DNA of 64,000 nt from Halobacteriovorax sp. (GTDB lineage: Bacteria > Bdellovibrionota > Bacteriovoracia > Bacteriovoracales > Bacteriovoracaceae): contig JAIFLR010000041.1 of the NCBI GenBank assembly GCA_020048985.1, positions 38,634-102,633 of the forward strand. The letters run 5' to 3'. A model generated the notes under the pieces. That model was given only the letters and a program-made list of their open reading frames with translations. It searched no databases and was not told where the DNA came from. The first letter of the stretch is position 1. Each line of letters opens with the position of its first letter. The translations under genes and the position numbers were made by a program. Of the stretch, positions 28,384-40,400 are shown in pieces.

Positions 28384-29703
28384 ATGATAAGACGAACAAT
28401 TTTACACCCATTATTATTCATTGTCTTGAGCCTTTTACCGATGATTGGGAAGGCGACCCCTTATCAGGTCCAGGAAATAAGTCATCTGGAAATTAATTCT
28501 GCCATCTCACCGGCGACCTACGACTATTTGAAATACCAGTTTGAAAACATTCCTGATGGTGCATTGATTCTTATCAAGATGAACACGCCTGGTGGCCTCA
28601 TCACCACCACCAAAGATATTATTACTCTCATTGGTGCTCAGAATAAGCCGGTCGCCATATGGATTACGCCCGAGGGAGCATCCGCTGCAAGTGCAGGAGC
28701 TATTATCGCGGCTTCTGCCCATTTTATTGTGATGTCTAGCGGTACTAATCTAGGGGCAGCAACTCCTGTTGGATTGGGTGGTGACATCGCTGAGAATGAT
28801 GGACGATCCAAAGCTTTAAACGATCTCAAGGCGATGGTTCGCTCACTGAGTTTCTCCAGAAACCGTCCTGCGAAACCATTTGAAGACATGATTGAGACTG
28901 CGAAATCATTCACTGATCAGGAAGCTCTCAACTTAAAAATCATTAATGGAATAATGACCAATGGTAAAACGCTGAGAGAAATTTTAGACCAAAAATCTTT
29001 TTCTCTCCAAGGTAAGCCCATGGAGCTTGAATTCCTTCCAGAGGCACTTTCAAAAACTTATGACCCAACGTGGGGACAAAAGATCCTGAACGTTATAGCT
29101 AACCCTTCAACTGCCTATTTATTATTTCTTCTCGGCATAGCCCTTCTCTATTTTGAACTCCAGGCACCTGGTGGCTACATTGCCGGCGGTATTGGGGCGT
29201 GTCTTTTGGTCCTGGCAGCGATTTCTTTTCAGGTACTGCCACTTGATTGGGGTGCACTCTCTCTTCTTATTATTGGTGTGATCCTTTTAATTCTTGAAAT
29301 TTATATAACGAGCTATGGTCTTCTTGCTATTGCGGGGATTGCGTCCTTTGTTGCCGGATCACTCTTTCTCTTCCACGGAAAATCAGGCTTCATCTCCGTG
29401 AATTATCCCGTTTTGATCTCAACTTTATTAGGAGTAGCCACTGCGGTGGGGGGAATTATCTGGTACCTCGTCCGTGAAGAAAAAAAACACCCGCAGCTAG
29501 GGAACTTCTTTGTTCCGATTGGCTCTCAGGGTGTTGTCCTGACTAAAATGGAATCAGATTCTGCGTCCTACCAAATAAAAGTAAGAGGAGAAATATGGAG
29601 AGGTCACTCTCCTGCTCATCTCGCGGTAGGAGACAGTGTCATCGTCACTGCTATTGATAGTGAAAAACTAATTGCTGAGATAAAAAAAGTTGATAAGGAG
29701 TAA
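28384..29703 (+). CDS. NfeD family protein, long form with ClpP-class serine protease domain
   Basis: [36 protein letters not shown] then 4-5 TM segments and C-terminal NfeD domain. Confidence 0.88.
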   Translation: MIRRTILHPLLFIVLSLLPMIGKATPYQVQEISHLEINSAISPATYDYLKYQFENIPDGALILIKMNTPGGLITTTKDIITLIGAQNKPVAIWITPEGASAASAGAIIAASAHFIVMSSGTNLGAATPVGLGGDIAENDGRSKALNDLKAMVRSLSFSRNRPAKPFEDMIETAKSFTDQEALNLKIINGIMTNGKTLREILDQKSFSLQGKPMELEFLPEALSKTYDPTWGQKILNVIANPSTAYLLFLLGIALLYFELQAPGGYIAGGIGACLLVLAAISFQVLPLDWGALSLLIIGVILLILEIYITSYGLLAIAGIASFVAGSLFLFHGKSGFISVNYPVLISTLLGVATAVGGIIWYLVREEKKHPQLGNFFVPIGSQGVVLTKMESDSASYQIKVRGEIWRGHSPAHLAVGDSVIVTAIDSEKLIAEIKKVDKE

Positions 29704-29705
29704 GT

Positions 29706-30446
29706 ATGTCATTGACCTTTTTGCCGTTCATTGTTTTTGCAGGGCTTGTTCTCTTTAGTACTTTTAAAGTTCTAAACGAGTACGAGCGCGGAGTGATCTT
29801 AAGACTTGGTAAGTTCTCAGGAGTCAGAGGTCCAGGACTCATCATTCTCATTCCAGGTCTAGAGAAGATGATTAAAGTAGATCTACGACTGGTAACCATG
29901 GATGTTCCGGCTCAAGATATTATTTCCAAAGATAACGTCACTCTTAAAGTGAATGGTGTTGTTTACTTTAAAGTCAGCAGTCCAGAGCACGCCATAATTA
30001 CAGTTGAAAATTATTACCACGCAACCGCTCAGATTGCTCAAACGACACTACGTTCTGTTGTGGGACAATATGAACTCGATGAAATTCTTGCTCACCGTGA
30101 CCAGATCAACTCAAGACTTCAGGAAATTTTAGATGAAGTGACTGAGCCGTGGGGAATTAAAGTGACCAACGTAGAAGTTAAGGCAATCGATCTTCCGATT
30201 GAAATGCAAAGAGCAATGGCCAAGCAAGCCGAAGCAGAACGTGAAAAGCGTGCTAAAATTATTTCTGCTCAAGGTGAATTCGAAGCCTCTCAAAAGCTGG
30301 CCGATGCGGCCAAGGTATTAGGTGAACAAAAAGACGCTATCACGCTCAGATACCTTGAAACCATGAGAGAGATTTCAGCATCTGGAAACAGCACGACGTC
30401 TTTCTTCCCGATTCCGGTTGAGATTTTTAAATTTCTTGGTAAATAG
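29706..30446 (+). CDS. SPFH/stomatin-like protein
   Basis: [38 protein letters not shown], coupled 2 nt after nfeD. Confidence 0.92.
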   Translation: MSLTFLPFIVFAGLVLFSTFKVLNEYERGVILRLGKFSGVRGPGLIILIPGLEKMIKVDLRLVTMDVPAQDIISKDNVTLKVNGVVYFKVSSPEHAIITVENYYHATAQIAQTTLRSVVGQYELDEILAHRDQINSRLQEILDEVTEPWGIKVTNVEVKAIDLPIEMQRAMAKQAEAEREKRAKIISAQGEFEASQKLADAAKVLGEQKDAITLRYLETMREISASGNSTTSFFPIPVEIFKFLGK

Positions 30447-30458
30447 ATTTAGATAACT

Positions 30459-30484
30459 GTAAGGGGTGAGAAATCATCCCTTAC
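30459..30484. terminator. Convergent-junction hairpin overlapping the minus-strand stop codon
   Basis: GTAAGGGGTG-agaaat-CATCCCTTAC (10 bp, one G-U); no strong U tract. Confidence 0.55.
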
Positions 30485-30735
30485 CATTTTGTATTTCCGA
30501 ACTGATTAACTTTCTTTTCAATTTTTGAATCTTCTTGTGGAGCAGCTTCTTCATTATCTGCTTCTACTGACGCGGGTCCACGCATAGGTGAGTTATCTTT
30601 TTTGAATTTTTGATCATTGTCATTCTCAATATCATTTTGAACGTCATCAATAAGCACTTTATTAAAGTCTTTCACATCCTTCGCAAATGCCAGGCCCGAA
30701 CTTAGAACCAAAATAATGACGAATGTAAATTTCAT
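30481..30735 (-). CDS. Small secreted acidic protein
   Basis: Signal peptide MKFTFVIILVLSSGLAFA. Confidence 0.6.
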   Translation of the reverse strand: MKFTFVIILVLSSGLAFAKDVKDFNKVLIDDVQNDIENDNDQKFKKDNSPMRGPASVEADNEEAAPQEDSKIEKKVNQFGNTKW

Positions 30736-30811
30736 GAGACTTCTCCTGTTAAGTCTCTATCGTCTTTATTCTGGCTTTTCTTTAGAAGTGATTTTGTCCT
30801 TTAATTCCGGC

Positions 30812-31120
30812 TCATTCTGGGTAGCCCTGATCGGCCTTGTCCTCTTTCTCTTTATCCTTCTCAAACTCGAGCTCCTCCTCTTGGGCCTGGCGAAGCAGAT
30901 CAGGCGCTGGAGTGGTAATTAAGCTGGTATCTTCCGGGATCGGGGTCGGGGCCGTATTGGACTGATTCAGAAGTTGATCTTCCTCCTCTTCATCCACCGG
31001 CAACATCCGAGCGAGTGTGGACTCAGGATCGAAAATCTTGTCCCCTAAAGCGGGAGGCACAGCTTCCTTCCCTTGGGCGGAGTCGGCCAGTAAAAAGGAA
31101 AACACTAAAAGCCATTTCAT
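30812..31120 (-). CDS. Small secreted acidic protein
   Basis: Signal peptide MKWLLVFSFLLADSAQG; Glu-rich tail. Confidence 0.5.
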   Translation of the reverse strand: MKWLLVFSFLLADSAQGKEAVPPALGDKIFDPESTLARMLPVDEEEEDQLLNQSNTAPTPIPEDTSLITTPAPDLLRQAQEEELEFEKDKEKEDKADQGYPE

Positions 31121-31229
31121 ACATTCCCCCTAGATTTCTCAGAGGAACCTGAGAGTAACTTTATTGTAGCGAAAAATAAGGGGTTGGTTTAAGCAAGAGT
31201 TGAACAAACTTTTAACTGACAAAAACAGG

Positions 31230-31262
31230 AAAAAAAAAGGGAGGCTAAGCCTCCCTTTTTGC
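31230..31262 (-). terminator. Rho-independent terminator of typA
   Basis: Minus strand AGGGAGGCTTAGCCTCCCTTTTTTTT. Confidence 0.85.
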
Positions 31263-31264
31263 AA

Positions 31265-33074
31265 TTAACGTGTAACTTTACGTTTATTTTGATCAAGTTC
31301 TTTTTTACGGATACGAATACTCTTCGGAGTTACTTCTACCCATTCATCCTCATCAATCCAGTCCAATGCCCAGTCAAGAGTACGGTTAGGAATCGGTGGA
31401 AGAATAACGTTCTCATCCTTACCTGCAGTACGAACTGAAGTAAGATGTTTTTCACGACATACGTTCAAGTTAAGATCGTTAGGACGTGTAGACTCACCTA
31501 CAACCATCCCTTCGTAAGTCATCTCTGTTGGCATAACAAATTGTTTACCAGAAGAAAGAACGTTGAAGAGGGCGTATGGAGTCATTTTACCAGCTCTATC
31601 AGAAATGAGTGCTCCGTTTTGACGAGCAAGCATTTTTCCTACGTGTGGCTCATAACCTGTGAAGTATGAAGACATAAGGCCTTGGCCTTTTGTATCAGTT
31701 AGGAAAGTTGAACGGTAACCGATCAAACCACGAGAAGGAACATGGAATTCCATACGTGTACGACCTTCACCAAATGGTGACATCGCTTCAAGCTTACCTT
31801 TACGGATAGCCATTTTTTCTGTGATGGTTCCACAAGATTCATTTGGAACGTCGAGAACTAATCTCTCGTACGGCTCCATCAACACACCATCGATTTCTTT
31901 TGTAATTACTTGAGGACGAGCAATCATAAGCTCGAAACCTTCACGACGAATTTCTTCGAATACTACAGCAACCTGCAACTCTCCACGCGCTTTCAAGATG
32001 AAAACTTTAGGATCGTTTGTTGGTTCATATTTAAGAGACACGTTTTTACGAATAGCATCGATTAAGAATTCTTCCAGACGACGAGAAGTTAAGTACTCCC
32101 CTTCTTTACCAGACATTGGTCCTGTGTTTACAGAAACCTGAACTGACACTGTAGGTGGTTCAACTTCAATACGCTCAAGTGCTTCAGGATTTTGTGGGTC
32201 ACAAAGTGTGTCACCAATCTGAGCACTTTCAAAACCAGAGAGAATAACGATCTCACCAGCTTGAGCTTCATCAACTGTCGCCATACCAAGACCTGCGAAG
32301 ATCTGGAGTGAAGTCACTTTGAATGTTTTAGGTTTTTCGTCTTTACCAATCCAAAGGATTTGTTTGTTGGCCTGAATCGTACCGCGAGCAATACGTCCAA
32401 CCATCAAAGCACCAAGGTAGTTTGAGTAAGAAAGGTTTGTGATAAGAAGTTGAGCAGGTCCATCTTTATCAACTTTTGGAGCTGGAAAATAATCACTTAC
32501 GAGGAAGTCCAACATTGGAGTCAATGAACCTTCACGACGATCTTTATCTAAAGAAGCGTAACCAGTTCTTCCTGATCCGTACATGAACGTGATGTCCATA
32601 TCGACATCTTTACCAATGTTAGAACCAATTTCTAAAAGAAGATCTTCTACTTCGTTTTTAACTTCATCAATACGTTCATCTGGACGGTCGACTTTGTTAA
32701 TGAAAACCGCAACACGGATTCCACGCTCAAGTGCTTTTCCAAGTACGAAACGAGTTTGAGGAAGAGGACCCTCAGAGGCATCTACCAAAAGTAAAATACC
32801 ATCAACCATCATCAAAGATCTTTCCACTTCTCCACCGAAATCGGCGTGTCCGGGAGTATCCAGAAGGTTGATTTTTGTATCCTGCCAACGGATGGCACAG
32901 TTTTTTGCTTTAATTGTAATCCCGCGCTCTTTTTCAAGATCGCCTGAATCCATTACGCGCTCAGTGAGAGCTTCGTGGGCAGAAAAAAGACCAGATTGTC
33001 TTAAAAGTTGGTCAACAAGAGTCGTTTTACCGTGATCCACGTGGGCCACGATGGCAATGTTCTTCAATTTCATG
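31265..33074 (-). CDS. typA: Translational GTPase TypA/BipA
   Basis: MKLKNIAIVAHVDHGKTTLVDQLLRQSG...RGITIKAKN...DTPGHADFGGEVER...VFINKVDRP. Confidence 0.95.
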
Positions 33075-33294
33075 AATGTCCTCATCTAGGGGATTATTGG
33101 CGAGAGTCTACATGGGCCGAATGGATATGACGAGTCAAAGTTAGTTACGGACAGAAAAAAGGGTCTAATGTCTAAAATGCAATATCAACTAGTTAGATTG
33201 GCTTAACACAAATCTAATATTCTCGGTTTTAAATAACGAAATTTATACCGACCCCATGTCTGCTAGGGGCCCATTCGTGTTAAATCTTAGTCCT

Positions 33295-34368
33295 ATGGTC
33301 AAAATCTTGCTCACTCTATTAACAATCCTGTCGATTCATCAGGTCTTCGCGGACACAGGACTCACCGATATTCTTTTTAAACGAGCGGCGACGTTTGAAG
33401 AAAGACAAAGTGTTTCAACGGAACTTTCTCAATTAGGAAAACAGCAGCCCCTGAATGTTTCAGATGCAATAGCTGAAGTTTGTTACGGGGTAGATCTATG
33501 TGCAGGCAGTGACATCCAAGCTCCTGCCTACTGCGTGGATGACTTACCGAAATCTGTTCACCCATTTGGAATGTGGCCCGAGTGTTATCCTACATATTTT
33601 AGACAGAATTATTCGTGCAATACTGAATTGGAAAAACAATCCTTCAAAACCGTAAATCTGGCAGGGAAATTAATATACGATTTAAATACCATGTATCGCT
33701 CTTATATTTATGATTACATGATTGATGGTTTCTCAAGGCAATACAATTTTGATTTTCGCAACCTTTCACCAGCAGCCGTCGAAGAATTCTTTAAAAAGAA
33801 TCCTCAGGCCAAGATACACATAGAAACCATTTCATCTGAATCCCTCGCCCTGGCCGCTTACACTCTTGATTGCTATGGAACCCTAAATTCAATCCTGTAT
33901 TCCGGGGAAGACATCAAAATTAATCGCTACTACAACCTATATAAAGCAGTCATCAATACCATGGGGCTATTTTCTGAATACAAAGGCAAAGTAAATCGCG
34001 GTGTAAGCCTGCCCGCTGGGATATTAAAAGAACATCACAAAATTGGAAATATCGTCTGCTACAATGGATTTACCTCAACTGCCATCCATGACCCCAAAAC
34101 GGATATGACTGATAAACCCTCTAATGGCTTTTTAAGCGGAAAGTGCCGACAAAGAATGTACATTAGCTATGATGAGCGAGCGACTGGTGGGAGAGCAATC
34201 TCTAAAGCGTCGACCTCTAAAAGTGAAAACGAAATTCTTTTTGAACCAGGGGCATGTTTTAGAATTGATGACGTTTATCCCAGAACAGATCCGCCTTTAG
34301 AAGATGAGGCCGATATCGAATGTGCGGAAGGCGAACATTATAATTTTGAAATGACTTTAATTCGTTAA
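33295..34368 (+). CDS. Secreted predicted R-S-E-class ADP-ribosyltransferase-like protein
   Basis: Signal peptide MVKILLTLLTILSIHQVFA; VNRGVSLP (R), YNGFTSTAI (STS-like), SENEILFEPGACFRI (ExE). Confidence 0.65.
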   Translation: MVKILLTLLTILSIHQVFADTGLTDILFKRAATFEERQSVSTELSQLGKQQPLNVSDAIAEVCYGVDLCAGSDIQAPAYCVDDLPKSVHPFGMWPECYPTYFRQNYSCNTELEKQSFKTVNLAGKLIYDLNTMYRSYIYDYMIDGFSRQYNFDFRNLSPAAVEEFFKKNPQAKIHIETISSESLALAAYTLDCYGTLNSILYSGEDIKINRYYNLYKAVINTMGLFSEYKGKVNRGVSLPAGILKEHHKIGNIVCYNGFTSTAIHDPKTDMTDKPSNGFLSGKCRQRMYISYDERATGGRAISKASTSKSENEILFEPGACFRIDDVYPRTDPPLEDEADIECAEGEHYNFEMTLIR

Positions 34369-35913
34369 GCCTTCTTGCTTCAAAATACTAAGCGCACACT
34401 TAACCCCATCGACAGCGGCCGAAGTAATCCCGCCGGCGTAACCCGCGCCTTCACCACATGGATATAATCCTTTGTGTGAGAGCGAAATCAAGGTTTCTTT
34501 GTCTCTAAGAATAGTGAGAGGTGCTGACGTCCGTGTTTCAGGGGCAATCAAGAGACCATTTTCATAGATGAATCCCGGAAGATCCTTATTAAACTCTTCT
34601 AATCCCTTTTTAAGATGCTGAACAATAAAGTCAGGAAAAATTTCCCGGATGTCGGCCTTAAAAACTCCAGATGGCGAGGAAGTCACGGGAAGAGGCTTAT
34701 TCGTCAGCTTACCTGTCATGAACTCTTTAATCGTCATGGCCGGCAGCTCCCTGCCAGTGGCGTGCTTCTTAGAAAGGGCGTAAGCCTTTTGTTCTATCTC
34801 GTGCTGAAAACGCAGTCCCGCCATAATATCTTTTTCTGCTATATCTTGTTCGGCCTTAACCGAAACCACTAAAGCAGCATTGCTCCACGGGGAATTACGG
34901 GCGTAGTTGCTCATACCATTGACCACAATACCGTCTTTTTCTGTACCGGATGACAGGACATATCCCCCCGGACACATGCAAAAACTATAAACGCCGTGAT
35001 CAGTCCATTTGTCATGCCAGGTGAGTTTGTAGCGAGCTGATCCCATCTCGGGAGCCTCACAAAATTTTCCGTGCTGAAGCTCATCTATGTAGCGCCTTGG
35101 GTGCTCAACTCTAACTCCAACAGCAAAATCCTTGGGCTTCATTTGAACCTTGATATCGGCCAGGTGCTGGTAAAGATCCTGGGCAGAGTGCCCAGTCGCT
35201 AGAACGACGTGATCGGAATAAAGCTCTTCGCCGTTTTGAAGTTTGACTCCAAAGGCTTTTCCGTCTTTAGTTAGAATTTCTATCACTTTAGTATTGTGGC
35301 GAATGTCGCAGTTCTCTTTCCTGAGCCAGTCCGAAATATGATTAATGATACCGCGGATTTTATTTGATCCTAAATGAGGATTAGAAACGTAGGCGGTATC
35401 GGCCGGAGCTCCGAACATCACGAATTTTTCCATTACGTACTGAACAAGATCCGACTTAATTCTAGTAATAAGTTTTCCGTCAGAAAAAAGCCCTGCTCCA
35501 CCTTCACCGTAACAAACGTTAGTTTCCGGATCGAGCTCTCCGTAGCGCCAAAATTTTGCAATATGAAGCATGCGCTTATTGGCCGAATCCCCTCTTTCAA
35601 GAATAATCGAGGGAATTCCGTGCTCGGCCAAGCTGACGGCACAAAAAAGTCCCCCAGGGCCCGCCCCAATGATGATGGGTTTATTTTTAAGAGGCTTAAA
35701 TTTAGAAACGCTTTCTGCTTTTGGATATTCATCGTCTTGAGAAAGGAGCGCATCAATGATGTAGAGATAGACAGGTTTTTTGCCACGTGGGGCACCACGA
35801 GCATCCAGACTTTTTGAAATAGTCCTAAACTCCCGGATTTCTGGGTAAGTTTTCTTAACATAGCTGTCGAGCTCCACATCGAAGGGAAGCTGAAACTGGT
35901 ATTTTTTAGACAT
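34357..35913 (-). CDS. FAD-dependent dehydrogenase (COG2509-like)
   Basis: PIIIGAGPGGLFCAVSLAEHGI dinucleotide fold; GEGGAGLFSDGKL; PCGEGAGYAGGITSAAVDG. Confidence 0.85.
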   Translation of the reverse strand: MSKKYQFQLPFDVELDSYVKKTYPEIREFRTISKSLDARGAPRGKKPVYLYIIDALLSQDDEYPKAESVSKFKPLKNKPIIIGAGPGGLFCAVSLAEHGIPSIILERGDSANKRMLHIAKFWRYGELDPETNVCYGEGGAGLFSDGKLITRIKSDLVQYVMEKFVMFGAPADTAYVSNPHLGSNKIRGIINHISDWLRKENCDIRHNTKVIEILTKDGKAFGVKLQNGEELYSDHVVLATGHSAQDLYQHLADIKVQMKPKDFAVGVRVEHPRRYIDELQHGKFCEAPEMGSARYKLTWHDKWTDHGVYSFCMCPGGYVLSSGTEKDGIVVNGMSNYARNSPWSNAALVVSVKAEQDIAEKDIMAGLRFQHEIEQKAYALSKKHATGRELPAMTIKEFMTGKLTNKPLPVTSSPSGVFKADIREIFPDFIVQHLKKGLEEFNKDLPGFIYENGLLIAPETRTSAPLTILRDKETLISLSHKGLYPCGEGAGYAGGITSAAVDGVKCALSILKQEGLTN

Positions 35914-35988
35914 GATTGGCTGAGTTTTTACATTACGCACAAGCAAAAATCAAATATATTATGATATCCATAATTTACAGAGGTTTTT

Positions 35989-37245
35989 ATGAAGATTGGC
36001 CTACTCATTATTGGAAACGAGATTCTAGAAGGAAAAATTAGTGATGCCAATACTAGGCAACTCTCCTTATTTCTGAAACAGCATCAACTTGAGCTTCTTA
36101 CTTCACTTACCGTAACAGATCAGGAAAGCACAATTCACTTAGGACTTAAAACTCTCTTCTCGTTGTGTGATGTCGTTGTGACTTCTGGCGGACTCGGTCC
36201 AACTAAGGACGATCTGACTAAAGAAGCCATCGCTTCCTTTTTAGGAAGAAAAATTTCTTATTCTGATAGTTCCTATGAAGTAGCCTTGAAAAACTATGAT
36301 CGCTTCAAGCGCCCCTTCGCCGGCAAAGAGCACGGATACTGTTATTTACCGGAAGGGTTTATCGCTCTGGAGAATTCAACCGGATTTGCACCGGGATTAT
36401 TTACTGAACATCTTGGAAAATATTTAATTTGCGGTCCAGGAGTTCCCAAGGAATTCAAAAGCCTCTTGGAAGATCACTTTGTCGATCAGGTCGTGAGTAA
36501 ATTTCCGCCCAGTTCTGATTTGTTCGAGAGCATAACGATTAGAACCATGAAAGTTCCTGAGGAAAAGATTTTTGGTGAAGTTGATACAACCTTGTGGGAC
36601 AAGCTTGCCGCCTTCGGCAACGTCAGTTCTCTACCAACAACCATGGGAGTTGATATCGGAGTGAAGATCAAGGCAACAGATGCGGTTGATTTGGCCGAAA
36701 AAAAGAAAAAAGTTTTGGAAATATTTGATCACTCTCCGATTAAGCCCAGCATCTGGCAAATCGGAAACCTCTCCCTCGAAGAATACATTGTGAATCTCGC
36801 TAACAAAAAAAATATCACCTACGGCTTCGCTGAATCCTGCACCGGAGGCCTCTGCTCTCACCGTGTGACGAATGTATCAGGCAGTAGTCAGACATTTCTG
36901 GGGTCGGTTGTTTCGTATGCAGAATCGGTCAAACATAAATTGTTAAACGTTGAGACGGCCACTCTTAAAAATCATGGGGTCGTCAGTCTTCAAACGGCGG
37001 GAGAAATGTCTTCAGGACTCTCGCAGCAGTTGAAAACTCAAATAGCAGTCTCCATCACGGGAATCGCCGGACCGTCCGGTGGTACAGCAGAAAAACCTGT
37101 TGGGACCGCCTGCTTCGGAGTCACCAATAATGGCAAAACCCATACCTACACCGCCCACTTCCCGGGTGACCGAGAGCAGTTAAAACTGCGTTTTTCTCAG
37201 GCCGCTCTCTTTTATCTGCTGGAAGAACTGGAAAAATCTTCCTAA
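35989..37245 (+). CDS. cinA: CinA family protein, full length
   Basis: IGNEILEGKISDANTRQL, VVTSGGLGPTKDDLTKE, AESCTGGLCSHRVTNVSGSSQTFLGSVVSY. Confidence 0.93.
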   Translation: MKIGLLIIGNEILEGKISDANTRQLSLFLKQHQLELLTSLTVTDQESTIHLGLKTLFSLCDVVVTSGGLGPTKDDLTKEAIASFLGRKISYSDSSYEVALKNYDRFKRPFAGKEHGYCYLPEGFIALENSTGFAPGLFTEHLGKYLICGPGVPKEFKSLLEDHFVDQVVSKFPPSSDLFESITIRTMKVPEEKIFGEVDTTLWDKLAAFGNVSSLPTTMGVDIGVKIKATDAVDLAEKKKKVLEIFDHSPIKPSIWQIGNLSLEEYIVNLANKKNITYGFAESCTGGLCSHRVTNVSGSSQTFLGSVVSYAESVKHKLLNVETATLKNHGVVSLQTAGEMSSGLSQQLKTQIAVSITGIAGPSGGTAEKPVGTACFGVTNNGKTHTYTAHFPGDREQLKLRFSQAALFYLLEELEKSS

Positions 37246-37427
37246 ACCTGACAATATTCCTAGGCACAGGATATTTCATTTAGATCAGAGACCATCGCTT
37301 TTTCAAGGCGTTAGACGTAGTGTCCCGCTCTTGTCAGCTAATGGCCTTAATTAAGATAGAATAAGACTGAGAAAATTAAAAAAAACGTTAAAAAATTCCG
37401 ATAGTTATCTCAAGAGGAATGACACGG

Positions 37428-40400
37428 ATGTTGAATAAGTACTCAATCAAGAAAAGGCAGGCCCAGATTTTGTCGCTGTTCATGGTGATGATGATGGGTT
37501 TTATTGCGTCTTGTATGCCTACTCAGACCGCACCCGGTGTCCAAGAAAGTAGCAACACAACTAATAATCCCAATGCCACTAACTCCGCTTATCCAGATCC
37601 GACTTTCACCAATAGTGGAATTTTTGTTCAGGAAGGTGGCCTTCAGTCATCAACTCAGTTTTCATTACCGCTTGATTTCACCGACTCATTCTTAGTGCGC
37701 GGAACGAGTCTTTCAAAATATTTGAGAACACTACCAAACACAACTCGTTTTTGTTTGGTGGGAAAATATGATTTCACTTCAGGCAGTGCGAAGTTCTTAA
37801 TTCTTTCAGGAAAGCCCAAATCCTTTACCGACTTGGTTAAGAAAACCACTGAGTACTATCTCCAGGTTGAGCCTTCAAATGATTCCGCTAACCAGAATGA
37901 CTGTCTCACTTATAACTTAACTTCTAGCCTTTATAATTCTGTCCTGCCCCCAACTGTTCCTTCTGCCAGCTTCAGTCTCAGTCAACTATGTGCAACTTGT
38001 AACTCGTCGGTCACATCTCAAGGACTCAAACTCTATTTCAATAATGGCGAAGCTGTTCCAACGCTCAATCTCTCCCTGCTTTCGCTCACGATTTCTGGCT
38101 CAACAACGGTTTCAAACAACGCCTGTGTTGAATCCTCAAGTTGCCAGGCCCGTGCGTATGATTGTTGTCTGGAAGGACAGTGTGTTAACGATGGCGCTAT
38201 AAGACCAGGGGCCTTAACTCAAACGGGATTCACACAAGCCCAGTTGGATGTCGCTTCAAATCCTGAACGTTTCATTGTTTATCCTCAATTCTACTTTGTC
38301 TGTGCCAGTCGCCCAGAAGATGATGGAGAAGATACGACCAGTGAACCAATTGATCCTTCCTATGATGCTAATATTCGATTAATGGAATTAACCCAGTTGT
38401 ATCAATGTCTGAATAAGGTTGATGGTGAGTTCTCTTACTGTACTTTAAAATTCAGTTCAGCTTCCCAAAAGATAAATGCTGGCTCCCCTTTTAGTGCTGA
38501 GGTTGGGGATGTGAATTATTCAACTCTCAATCCAAACTTTTTGACTGGGGACTATGCCAATACAATCGTTAAAATCTTCTACGGAGGCCAATACATCTAT
38601 GAGGCCAATAAAACACCACTAGCGCCTGCTGATGGAACATTTTCACCCTCAACTGGCAATGATGATATCACTACAGCTCAATCGGCGATTATAACCAAAG
38701 CACTTCCTGCAAATGCTCAGGACGATAATCTCTATCTAACATTTAAAGTCGATGGCTCTTGCGTGAAGCTTGGAACCAATCTTGCCCGATGCTCAAAAAA
38801 CTATATCCAGAGCTCTACTGATTTAACCAGCACCTCTTACCACGGCAGCTCGAAAACATTTAATTTACCAACCTATGCCGACGCGTCCCCATCAGCAAAT
38901 ATTATCGTCAAAATATCAGGCGTCATTGTTGCTGAAGATGCCACGACTTGGAGCAAGGCCACTGGTCCGAACAGAATTATTTTCAATTCTAGCTATCCTA
39001 TTTATCAAAACCAGAGCATCGATATCACTTACTATGTGACCTCCGGTATAACTGATTTGCTTAAAATAAAAACAGCTGTTCAGACTCAGGTCAACAGCAT
39101 GTGCGTGTGTGGCACAAGCGGAACTTGTAATCTTTCTCCCGTCCTGAACTCACAGAACCAGATTACCAACTATGAGTGTATACATCCTAATGCCACATCT
39201 AATGAGCCTCCCGCTAATCAAACTGTGTACGTTTCAAATAAAAACATTCCTCACCGCTACTATGACGTGAATGGCGTGAACTACGATAGTGGTTACTCAA
39301 ATGCCTTGGATCAGGAAGGCACGGCCTTCAGTTACAAAAACAATGACGTGTTGAAGCCGACAAACCTCGCCGCCTACACCGGCTATACTGGCTTTAATGA
39401 AATCTACGGTTCGTTCTCAAAAACGTCTTCCACTTCGGCCAAACCTGCCAAAATGGTTTCTGTAAAAAAAGATAAGATCTATGATTTGTTTACTAATAGC
39501 GGTGTTTTCTCGACTTGTTTAACTTGTGGGTCCGACTATTACTCATCTGTTAAAAAGATATTCCCACAAAGCTTCAGCGGCGTCGGTGGTGGATATTCAC
39601 CGGATAACTACTCTTCACAGAGAGTCGTGACGAGTGGAGTTTACAGAAGTGATGATCTTCTTAAAAGATCAGCGTCAGAATCGACTTGCTGCTCAGCACT
39701 TTTTATTTGCCAACGGTTACAACCGAGACTGGTTTGGCTTTGATTATGGATCTCTTATTGCTTCATTTGATGGTGTCACTTGGTTCTCCGTCGGAAACCA
39801 GAGAAGAATAAAGGCAACTTCGAACAAACTCTTTCTCGCTGTTAATGCCTATTATGGTGACTTAAATCTTGATAGTAACTTTAATGTCACAGTTTCAGAA
39901 ACAACCGCCTTCTCAGGGACAATGCCTGACCATGACACTGAAACGGATGGAGCTGAATGCCAAAAATCTCACTTTTGCTCTAATGATAATGACTGCTACA
40001 GACAACTTGGATTTGATTATACCTGCCAGAACGTAACAGGTGCCACAACCAACTGGCCTCAATCAGATGCCAATGGAAATGAAGTCATCGGCACGGTCAA
40101 TAAATCACTCATCAGTATTGTTGGTGGATCAAACGGACAATCAAAGCGCTGTGCCTACCGTGGTAAGGGTGCACCCTGCCATTCTAATTTAAACGCCATT
40201 GGCACTACTTTTAATAACTCTTCACTCCCTGGACTCCTTAGTTGCTCTTCAACTAGCATGTGCCAATCATTCTCATCTGGATCAAACTCAAGGTTTAATA
40301 ACCGAATTTCACGTTTTGCTAATACTCCTGTCGCACAAAACAGTGCCAATGCCGCACCAACTGCTAGTGACACTGTTGGATTAGGGGCGAGAATTCTTGG

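Noticed and set aside
39700-39704. Programmed ribosomal frameshifting at the T5 run
   Set aside because: The required shift is +1 and no classical slippery heptamer, SD-like stimulator or obvious downstream structure was found; assembly error or mutation is at least as likely.
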